From assembly GCA_020086605.1 (NCBI GenBank), contig JACBWW010000007.1, forward strand, positions 18,591,194 through 18,655,193: 64,000 bases of DNA, in the 5' to 3' direction. Position 1 is the stretch's first letter, and every line of letters starts with the position of its first letter. Positions 55,298-64,000 of the stretch are shown in pieces. The position numbers and the translations under genes are program-made. The notes under the pieces are model-generated. The model was not told where the DNA came from. It made no database searches and saw nothing but the letters and a program-made list of their open reading frames with translations. Source of the DNA: Lanius collurio. Taxonomy: Eukaryota > Chordata > Aves > Passeriformes > Laniidae.

Positions 55298-58200
55298 GGA
55301 TCTTAAGACACAAAGTTAATCCACAATTCTCAAGTAAGAGAAATTTATATACTGGTACTTGTTTTTAAAGCTTGTTATCACCCACCTTCCTTCTCCTTCC
55401 ACCACTGGCAAGCAGTTTATAAAGTGAACTGAAGGAATAATTTAACCTGGGAATCCTGGCTGCAACTGGGGAGCACCACCAGCCCCCACACAACTGTCCT
55501 GGCCACTAATTCAGCTTTTTCTGCTCTGAGACAGGACAGAGATTCCTTTGATTTTTTTGACTATCAGGAAAAATAATGCCTACTGGGAAAAATAATCTTG
55601 GAAATGTAATCTCGGGAGAAAACCTTAATACTGTTTACAGCACTTCCTATGCATACTACGTTTGCTCTGCTGCTCTTCCTTACTGTATCATTCCTCCTGT
55701 TTTTTTATATTTGGGATTTCAGCAACAGCTGGGAAGGTAGGAAACTGCATGGACCATTATTAACTCGATTGTTTTTTGACATTACAGAACTCACATTGCT
55801 CTTTTGATACTCACACTACTTTTCCTTGCACTACTTTTCATACTCAGAAATTATTAGCTCCTTTGAGCTATTCCTGTACAATGGGGGGCTTTTACATATA
55901 TATAGCAAATAGGCCATAAGAATGATGATAAGTCTAACTAAAACAGCAGAATTCACTACAAAGATATTGATTTGAAGCATTTCTCTTACAGAATTTTAAA
56001 TAATATCCTGTGAAACAGTTTACAGTATTTTTATCTCTTTCATTATTATTACAATTTAAAAGATTAACTGAAAATACCCAATGAAAAATTAAAACAGTGG
56101 AGCAGTCCAATTTGATTGTATTTATTCTGCACGCACCAAGAAATTAGGATACAGTTTATCAGCAACTGTGCTTAATTAGTAAGAAACCTATTTAAACCTA
56201 ATGATATGCATGGCCAAGGTTGCTGCTGCTCAATGGAGACAGCAGTTCTGTTTAATTGGGATAGTTTCAGATGGTACAATTGTTGAAACTGATGCTCTGC
56301 TCTGCTGGTTCAGGCTTGCAGTGGCTCTCTCGCTCCCTCCTCAACTTGTTGGGAACATTTTGCAATTGGAGCTGACATAGCACCCAAAGGGCTCCCTGAC
56401 TGATGCCTTTTACTTCCCAACTCATGCCTCTGGCACCAGTTCTGCACTGCCAGCTGCCCCACTGCACAACAAATCTGCTGCCAAGGACAGGGATGACTCA
56501 GGGGCAAGGTCTGCTGTCAGCTCCCTTGACTTGAGTGTTGAACCGACACTTTTCAGTAGCTGGAAGGACTTTATCATCAGCTCGAGGGTTCAGCAATACA
56601 ACACAGACATACCTGCTACACCTACCACACAGAGGAGCAGCAGTTACAGTGCCTGAATGATTTCAACGAGAAGTTTAACAAGTTTGTGACTCCTGCTGCT
56701 GACTTCCTCCTCAGCAAATGCCTGATGATTTTTATATTTTGCATTACTGCTACAACACCTGAGAGCTGCTCACTAGCCCATGGGAAACGGAGAAGAAGCC
56801 TTAGGTCAGCTGCTAGAAGAGCCTCCCTCTCACTCAGACAGTTTGTTGGCAGCCCCAGTGGGAAAGGGTCACCAAGAGAGTCAAACAATTTCTCAAACCT
56901 GCAGATGATCTCTCCAAATCACTCTGCTGGCCAATATAAGAAAGCTTGCAAAGCAGCTGATTTGTCACTCAGAAATAACAAAAATTGGTTCAAAAGATGG
57001 AAGTTTCTTGTGGCCATTAAATTCCCTCTGAATAACTAAGGCAGCATTTTAGACAAAGTACCAAAGCCAGGACAAAGTTTGCACAGTCTGCAGCACTTGG
57101 CAGTGTGTCAGTATAACACGAGATGGCTCCACTTCCATCGACAGACAGCTTAGTGCCACTGCAGAGTCCCTTGTATCCAACTAATCGTGCCCATCGGCTG
57201 AAACCAGACCTGTCAAACTGTCCCGTGCCAGTCCACTCAGCCCTCAGGGCCAAGGAGCAGAACAGTGTTGCAGCCTGTAACAGGGTGAGTTGGGGAGGTA
57301 ACACAAGCCTGGGAAAAAATGTGGAAAGGGATGTAATTCCAAGCTGCTTTACAGATCAGCAGCTGTCTTCAGCAACAGACTGAAATATGGGAGACCACAT
57401 ATGAGAGCCAGCCTTCAGTAGCTGGAAATATTTAAGGGCAGTATAGATATGACCCATCTTTAGCTGAACATTCTTACCATCCTCTTTTGCACTTTTGTTG
57501 TTTCCTCCTGGCTTTTCACATTCAAAATATCCTGCAGAATCAATGCAGACATTTTGTGGAAAAGGCTTGGTTTGAAACCGTGTCTGCACTAGTTCCTATA
57601 TAAAGTTTCACTGGGGTTTTGCTAGTACAGTCCTGCTGCTATGTATTGATGTTCTCAGCATAGGCTGGCGGGAGGACGACAGAACAGCTGAGGCAGAAAA
57701 GACCAGAAACATCAGCATTAGCCACAACAACAGCAGGTGGAGGGAGGGAGGGAGGAGCGGGAAAGACCACTAAGTGTGTAGGGAGAATGGAAAACCAGGT
57801 GGCTTTAGAGAAAAGAAGGAAGGGTAAGAGAGCAGAAAAATTACACATCAACCCTAAACCACCTCAGGAACAGGACACCGATTCGGAGCAGGCTCTTGCC
57901 CCGGGCAGAGGTGGCTCAGTGTAACGTGACAGTCTGTAGGGACTGGAAACACGAATGCAGATGTGCACATTTAGCACACCTATTTAGAAGTAAAACAGGA
58001 CTTCCACTTGTCCCTGTGAGCATGTCTGTCTGGCAGGGAATATCCATGCAAGATGAGGCAGTGCATTTTAGGTGCGTGTCAATACCTCTTTAGAAAACAC
58101 TGAGCCCCTTCAGCTGTCTCATGTTCAGCAGATCCAAACCCCTACTTCCAACGGAAGGATCTTCTGGAATATATGGGGGGGAAAGCATAATTTCAGTGGT

Positions 58201-58972
58201 AGGACTTCACTGTTCAGGAAACAAAACAGTACCATTATACAGAGAGAAGGCTGTGTTCTAAAAAATACCAACACCAGGCTCTCCTGTTTTTATGCAAGAC
58301 TGAAGATTTAACAACCTTCACTTCCATGGCCTTCCTACTGCTGGTCCTGTTCCCTTCTCACCTGGATGAAGGCCCACAGGGTGACAGGAGGTGAAATCTG
58401 CTCAGTCAGAATGTCGGCCCCTCCAGCCACGCTGGTGAAAGAAACAGCCTGACCAAGCTTCACTATCCATCCAAGGGACAGAGGACTGGGTATCTGGCAC
58501 AGCACCTGAATCACACCAAGTGTTTTTGTATGGGGTCACCATGAAGAATAAAAAGGCCTGCCCTGGAACAGCTGCAGTAATACTTTGAAATGCAGAAACC
58601 CAAAAGATCCTGGAAACAAGCAGGGAGTAATTTATAGCCATAGTGAAAACGCACAAAAACAATTGAACAAGACCAGCTCTGTACTATTGATTTTCAGATA
58701 AATGTTTGGTTCTGGGAGTGACTGCAAGCACAAAATGAGAAGATTTGAATGGAAATTTAAATGCTATTTTGGCTCTCCTATGACTTTGCTGGCCATAAGC
58801 TCTATGAAGATTCATTATCAGAACTGTAATTTGGTTACCACTACAACAGTTTCAGGTGTCCCAGCAGCAGTTTGCTGGAGCTGCTGAAGTTAAAGACAAA
58901 TTTCTTCTTTTTTTTTTTTTTTTTTTTTTTTTGAGTCATATGAATGATCATGAAACAAGATTGCTAAAGGAG
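55298..58972. other. Intergenic sequence between the provirus and the ING1 3' end
   Basis: About 3.7 kb, AT-rich on the left and mixed on the right, with a short GGGA-type run near 57735. No gene, CR1 copy or RNA gene recognised. Confidence 0.45.
58908..58932. repeat. 25-base T run (poly-A on the - strand) just beyond the ING1 3' end
   Basis: An uninterrupted T run lies 60-90 bases beyond the ING1 polyadenylation signal in the direction of transcription. Confidence 0.95.
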
Positions 58973-59894
58973 CAAACTGTCAAAGTCATTTCATTTATTT
59001 CTTAATATCACATCTGTACAATTTTCATACATACAGCAGGAAATGCACATTGGTTACACAACGGCATTTGGCTGCATTTCCAAGTATAATACAGTAAGTG
59101 CAACTCCACTTAAAATGTACATTTATACAACTTAAACAAATTAAGGATTGCTACACCACTATCTGTGACAGTATAAAGCTTCATTTATGTTATGTCTCAT
59201 TACTAAACCACTTCCCAGTTAAATATAAAACATATTCAATAATTTTAAAATGGCCTCTGTGGTACCTGGCCAGCATATAAAATATTTGTTGTTTAAAATT
59301 TAACCATTAACTTTTTGTTTTAAAAAATAATCCTCTAAGCCTATTTAAACATTTGCTATTGAACTGTTATACTGACACTTTGTAGCAGGAATCAAATTTT
59401 ACCCTCCTTTTGTTTGCTCTTGCATATCACCAAAAGAAGTTACATTTGCAATGTATTGCAGCTTTATTCAGATACAGCCAGGTGGTTAAACTATTTAACA
59501 ATTTTGCTCAAAAGGTAAATAACATTTTTCATTAGAGAAAACAAAATTACATTTCAGAGACATTTGTCAAAATTTTAATGGGTACAGTGCTACCAGCACT
59601 AAAAGAAAAAAAAAAAAAGGAAAAAAAAATATTATTAATTTATCTTTTAAGAAACACACGAATATTCTTGTAATTTTACTTTTGGAATACATTGGTCCAC
59701 AGACCACATTCTTGTTACAGCTTACCAAATCAAAACCAAAATTGCTTATTGCCGTCCCTGTAACAGGAATGGTTCAGTTTTAAACCTCCTTTAAAAATAT
59801 ACATTTTACAACCCTTTCACCTCAACAAAGGTGACACTGACAATAAATACACTGGTTTGGTGGGTTTTTTCCTTCACTATGAAAAGTCTACAAA
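58973..59894 (-). other. ING1: ING1 3' untranslated region
   Basis: About 920 bases follow the ING1 stop on the - strand, ending about 20 bases beyond AATAAA at 58999-58994. It is AT-rich and includes a U-rich mRNA stretch (59601-59630, A-rich on the + strand). The length fits a typical vertebrate ING1 3' UTR; the exact cleavage point is inferred. Confidence 0.7.
58994..58999 (-). terminator. ING1 polyadenylation signal
   Basis: AATAAA on the - strand about 900 bases after the ING1 stop, in a sequence context that looks like the end of a UTR. Confidence 0.7.
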
Positions 59895-60598
59895 CTACCT
59901 ATTGTATGCCCTTTCTTTTTTGGATTTCTCCAATGCCTTGTCCATAGTTTTCTCGTTTTCTCCCCTACATTTGGGGCAGTACCATTTCCCCTTTGGTTTA
60001 TGGTTGAGTCCCACACAAGAAAAGTGAAACCATTCAATGGGGCACTCATCATTATCACATCCTATCATTTCTCCGTAGGAGACTTGGTTGCACAAGCAGT
60101 ATGTTGGCTCATTAGGGTCAATAGGAAGGTCAGGAGGAGAAGCTTCCCGCTCCGCTTTAGCCTTGGATCGTTTCTTCTTCTTGGATGTTTTTGCTTTCTT
60201 CTCCTTTGGTGTTCCTGAGGTGATGTCATCATGATCATGATTATTTGAGGCATTTTCTCGATTTTCATTATTCCTTTGCCTCCTAGACCTCTTGTTGTTG
60301 GGCTTTTCAGCCTGTGCGATTGTCTCATTCTTCGACTTATCCTGGCTGGCTTTCCCACTGTTTCCAGTGGTGTCATTAGTCTCTTGACAAGTCTCAAACA
60401 GTTCCACGTGGCTGTCCACTTGCCTTGTTCTGTTCTCAACGAGCTCTACCATCTGACTGACGATTTGGATCTTCTCGTCGCCCAGTTCCTGACTTCGAAT
60501 CAAGGCTCTCTGTATGCAGTGCAACATTCTTCTCTTCTGCACAGCATCTGTCTCTCGTTTAAATTTTTCATAGTAATCATCCAGGTCCTTCAGAATCT
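59895..60598 (-). CDS. ING1: ING1 terminal coding exon: PHD-finger chromatin reader, C-terminal 233 residues
   Basis: ING1 is a nuclear tumour-suppressor subunit of Sin3-HDAC1/2 complexes; its PHD finger binds histone H3 trimethylated at Lys4. The exon begins after a tttgcag acceptor (60602-60599) with two bases completing a Glu codon, then [20 protein letters not shown], the second half of the ING helical domain. Next come [20 protein letters not shown], a Lys/Arg-rich nuclear signal ([17 protein letters not shown]), the C4HC3 PHD finger (exon residues about 164-213, with [20 protein letters not shown]) and the polybasic tail [14 protein letters not shown] before the stop. All eight PHD zinc ligands are present. 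The N-terminal exon of the long isoform is not in the window. An internal Met (RRMLHC) could start the short isoform known in human. The longer open frame up to 60713 is intronic read-through. Confidence 0.97.
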
Positions 60599-62300
60599 CT
60601 GCAAAGAAGAAATAAAAACTATAAATATTTCTGACAGGGAGAATGGCAAAACAAAACCTCCCATTTTTCCTTCCACACAGCAAAAACTTCTGGTAACATG
60701 CAGCGCTGATCAAAGACAGATTCCCTGAAGCTCGTATCTGACAAGCGGCTCATGACTCCACTGGATTACTTTTGTTCTAGTTGGTCCCATAGGAATGGAA
60801 TGCAAATGCTGATTTAGAAGAAAAAAGTGACTAAATATATTTTTACATATGTTGATAATCCTTCCCTTTAAGCTTTTCAGTAATTAAAAAGAACTAACTA
60901 AACAATTACACATACTATCAAAAGTTCCAAAATTAACTGCAAAATTAGAAGGGAAATGAATGATCATTTTCTGTATAACAACATTAACATTTTCAGTGAA
61001 TGACAGAGCGGGAGAAAGACAGGGGGATAGAAGGAAAGCACAAACCAGTGTAGAAGCACATTGTTGGTTACTTGACAAGAGATGCAGAAGCACCAAATGC
61101 ATGGGCTGGACCCAAAGCTATTTCATCCAATACTGCCAAGCTTTTCTGCTGAAAATATGAGGCCATGTAAATCTCTGGATTGCAGAACTAGGACTACAAT
61201 ATCCAGGATGTTTAGATTATTTCTTACCTACACTTTCTGTACAATACATGTTGCTACTTTTTATCTTCATTAAATATTTACTGCAGAACAGGAGATAAAG
61301 TTGAAAGACAACATTAAAGATGATAGGCGACAATGGGAACAGCTAGAGTTTCTACTTTAAAATGGTAGCCCTGAAAATATATTAGATCCTGAATTGCACC
61401 TCAAGGATTGTTCTAACAGTTTACAAGAAACAACAATGCAAAGTGTCTAGAGTTTCAAAAATAGTGCTGGAAACCTAATTTTAAGAAGATGTTTTTGAGT
61501 TTCATGAAGACACATAAATCAACTAAAGCACACAAGACACTCAGCATTTTTACTCCTCAAAAACACATGAAATGTTTTTCCTGCATCTCCTTTCTTCTCT
61601 GAATTTTCCCTTTCTCACAGGTCAGAATATTCTGTCTTAGAGAAGCAAAATATACTGAGATATAAAATCTGACCTCAATTCATCTAACAGAAACCAGGAT
61701 CTCTCATATGTGCAGCTGGCACTACCAAAACTTTTTGAAAGTTACATTTATTTATTTATTTATTTATTTATTGGAGAATGGGACATATATGCAAACCAAG
61801 AGTTTAGGTTTTGTCTTTCCTGGGCAGAGTTTTTAAAGACACATCATTTCCAGTGAAGACAAGGAAATATTATGCAAGCTTTACTTAAGATTTTAGAGCT
61901 GCAGCTTGTCCTTCACACGTTGGTTAAGCACGACCTCTCAGCTGGTTCTGCAATATAACCTATCTAACCAAATCAGTATTCCGATATGCTATTAACCATC
62001 TCAAGCAAATGCTGTGGTTTTTTTCTACCTACAAAAAGATGCCAAAACAAATCAACAACAAAAAAATACCAAAAAGAAAGCCAAACCCAAAGTGCCAACA
62101 AAAGACCCTTCAAACATACAGCAGATTCCACATTCAGGAAGGCTGAAAAAGCTGTGCTAATCATTTTCAATGGCTCAAAACCAGAAGTTTTATGCTTTAA
62201 GCTTTGGCACGTGAGTGATCTCATCAGTTTAACCCACCTAAATCTGGTGGGTGGGCATCTTCCATGAATAACAACAGTCTGTCGCAACAGCACAAAACCA
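60599..62300 (-). other. ING1: ING1 intron, AT-rich part
   Basis: Upstream of the ING1 acceptor; no coding exon recognised on the - strand. It includes an ATTT tetranucleotide run at 61747-61772. Confidence 0.7.
61747..61772. repeat. TTTA tetranucleotide microsatellite
   Basis: About six uninterrupted TTTA units in the ING1 intron. Confidence 0.95.
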
Positions 62301-62968
62301 TTACTGACTGAAGTTGGGCGTTGGGAAAACTTCAGTTCTAGCCCTGCACGCTGCCATTCCTACCCGGCAGCAGCTCCCGGCCCGGCGCTGCTGTGCGGGA
62401 GAAGCGCTGGCTGCAGGCTGGGAGCCCGGCGCGGGCGCGTTTGGTATGAGAGACACGGAGCGGCAGCTGCCGCAAAGCCAAGGATGCTCAGCACCGGCCT
62501 CGGCAGCGCGCTGCCCGCTCCGTGCAGCGGCCCAGAGAACCGGCGGGGCGGCCGTGCTGCGGCCCGGGAGCCCGAGTTCACGGGAATTCCAGGAAACTGC
62601 GCTCCCGCGCCCTCCTGCAGGAGCGGAAAGCTGCATTCTGCGCGACTTGCGAACGCACACTCCCTGCATCTCAAACGCCGCTCAGCCGGGGGGAAACCAT
62701 GCCGCCAGGGCTTTACTCTCAGCGCAGCTCCGCAGCCTCACGGGGGCTGAGACACCGCGGAACGACAGCGAGCGGGACACAGGCGAGAGCCCGGCCCCCT
62801 CCCCGTCCCTCTGCGGCGCCCGGGGCCGCCCCGGAGGTGACGGAGCCGCCATTGTTCTCGGGCAGGAAACCGGGACGTCCCCGCGGAACCTGCCGTGGGA
62901 CCGGGGGGGGGGGCGGAGCGGCTCCGCCCTCACCGTCGCGAGCGGAGCCGAACGGACCCGCTTGGAGT

Positions 62969-63070
62969 AACAAACAAGTGATTGACAGGGAACAGCGACC
63001 AATCACGGCGGGCGGGACGAACAAACAAGTGATTGACAGGGAACAGCGACCAATCACGGCGGGCAGGAGC
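62969..63070. repeat. 51-bp tandem duplication carrying a PBX-PREP decamer and a CCAAT box in each unit
   Basis: Units at 62969-63019 and 63020-63070 are identical apart from a few bases at their right ends. Each holds TGATTGACAG (62979-62988; 63030-63039), the consensus for PBX with PREP or MEIS homeodomain partners. Ten bases later each holds CCAAT (62999-63003; 63050-63054), the NF-Y site, followed by a GC-rich GGCGGGC stretch. Confidence 0.95.
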
Positions 63071-63437
63071 GCACTCGCGCCCGCCCTCTCCGGCCATTCA
63101 CGAGCGAGGGGCGGAGGGCGGAGCAGCGCCCCCCCGCCCCGCCCCGGACACGTCAGTCACACTCCGGACGGCCAAGGTTGCCCCGCCCCTTGCTGCGTCT
63201 CCGGCCAATCAGAGTGCGCCGACCGGGGCCGGCCGAGATATTCAAATCAACCCCACGGAAAAGTTGCTTGTCGAAACGTCACGAGGGGGCGGGGGCGCGA
63301 GACGGGACAGCCCAGCCCGGGAGCCAATCCGCGTGGGGAGGCGGGGCGTGGCTGGCCCGTGGGGACGCCCCCGCCCTATCAGTGCCCCCGATGGGCGTGG
63401 CGAACAGCGATATGCTAACGAGCGGTGTCTATAAAAG
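62969..63437 (+). promoter_or_regulatory. Rightward promoter-like cluster: four CCAAT boxes, GC boxes, CRE half sites and a TATA box
   Basis: CCAAT boxes at 62999, 63050, 63205 and 63324 are all in + orientation. CGTCA half sites occur near 63150 and 63276, and GGGCGTGG boxes near 63346 and 63391. TATAAAAG at 63430-63437 would place a start near 63460, transcribing to the right, away from the ING1 coding exon. No recognisable coding exon follows in the window. It could drive a divergent or antisense noncoding transcript, or the first exon of a rightward gene. In human the right-hand neighbour of ING1 is CARS2, which points away from ING1. Confidence 0.6.
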
Positions 63438-64000
63438 AAGCACGAACGCCCCTTCCCAGCACAGCGCGGAGGTGCCCGCTGGATGTGATTTGGTGGGGCC
63501 CGATGCTCGCCTTGTCCTTTTCCTTCCTCCCATCCCGGCCAGCCCCCCGCGGGCTCCCGAGGAAGTTTCCCCCGGACCCTTCCCCGGGAGATGCCGGGGT
63601 CTCATGGCGGGCTGCCCGAGGAGAGGCTGAGGACGGCAGTCAGAGCTCGCTGCTCACCGCGCCTAAAGCCACATGCACGGGGGCGCGGGCAGGAAGAGGG
63701 GGTACCCCCCTCCCGGCACCCCGGCTGTCACCGCTACCTGCGGCACAGAATAAAGCGCCCCCCTCCCCCTCCCTTCCCGAGCGGACGCCAGCGACCAAGT
63801 GACAAAGCTGCCTCGAGTCCCGCAAACCGGCCTTTCCTTCCTTCCCTTCCCGTGGGGACGGGGACGGCGTGCCCCGAGCGAGGGGAGGGGAGGGGGAGCT
63901 TCAGCCCAGCCGTAAACGCGACCGTGTGGTTCCCCCCCCCCAACTCACAGCGCACACGCCGGTCCTGCCCCCTCGCCCCCCCCGCCCGGCGGAGCGGGGC

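Larger units (their letters stand above)
62301..64000. other. CpG island at the ING1 5' side, continuing past the window edge
   Basis: There is an abrupt change from AT-rich intron to very GC-rich, CpG-dense sequence at about 62340. It contains several GC boxes (for example 63346-63355 and 63391-63398), G runs at 62907-62916 and 63885-63898 that could form quadruplexes, and many long open frames in all directions, as expected from low stop-codon density. No ING1 first-exon coding sequence could be found on the - strand, so that exon is probably right of 64000. A candidate - strand donor (gtgagt at 63948-63943) could serve a non-coding ING1 first exon; this is weak. Confidence 0.85.

Noticed and set aside
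59895..60713. Full 272-codon frame as the ING1 protein
   Set aside because: The first 38 codons are intron; the tttgcag acceptor at 60602-60599 and the homology start at [10 protein letters not shown] fix the exon start.
62522..63418. 298-codon + strand frame in the CpG island, with others of 218, 150 and 133 codons
   Set aside because: Stop codons are rare in such GC-rich DNA, frames overlap in all directions, and the long one crosses the tandem duplication and promoter boxes; no domain recognised.

Overview
This window is a piece of vertebrate nuclear DNA, almost certainly from a bird. CR1 LINE tails in both orientations, an avian-type endogenous retrovirus with paired LTRs, and two recognisable conserved genes support this. 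A neoavian, perhaps passerine, source is my inference. The two genes are ANKRD10 on the + strand and ING1 on the - strand. They are convergent, as in the human 13q34 neighbourhood. Both run off the window: ANKRD10 exons before the ankyrin-tail exon lie to the left, and the ING1 first coding exon lies to the right.

Layout: (1) 1-20465 is the 3' part of ANKRD10. It has coding exons at 12095-12330, 15836-15931 and 18818-19284, all with clean GT/AG borders and matching phases, followed by a 3' UTR. A strong splice acceptor followed by a polyadenylation signal at 113-675 suggests a second, early terminal exon in the long upstream intron. (2) 20466-58972 is about 38 kb between the two gene ends with no convincing host protein-coding gene. 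It holds scattered CR1 fragments, small tandem duplications and one provirus-like element (50369-55297, - strand). (3) 58973-60598 is the ING1 terminal exon and 3' UTR, encoding the C-terminal 233 residues including the PHD finger. (4) 60599-62300 is AT-rich ING1 intron, and 62301-64000 is a CpG island with a dense promoter-like cluster.

The retroviral element is the most unusual accessory piece. Two LTRs that differ at roughly one base in eight (hand count over part of their length) flank an intact 656-codon gag-like frame. The protease and polymerase region beside it is wrecked by stops, frameshifts and a large internal deletion. The gag-like frame has two hydrophobic segments near its N terminus and a ~100-residue Glu/Lys tract, which makes an almost pure pyrimidine/purine strand asymmetry of about 300 bp in the DNA.

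The other notable signal is in the ING1 CpG island. A 51-bp tandem duplication carries, in each copy, an exact PBX-PREP/MEIS decamer and a CCAAT box about 10 bp apart. Two more CCAAT boxes and a TATA box follow, all pointing to the right, which is antisense to ING1.
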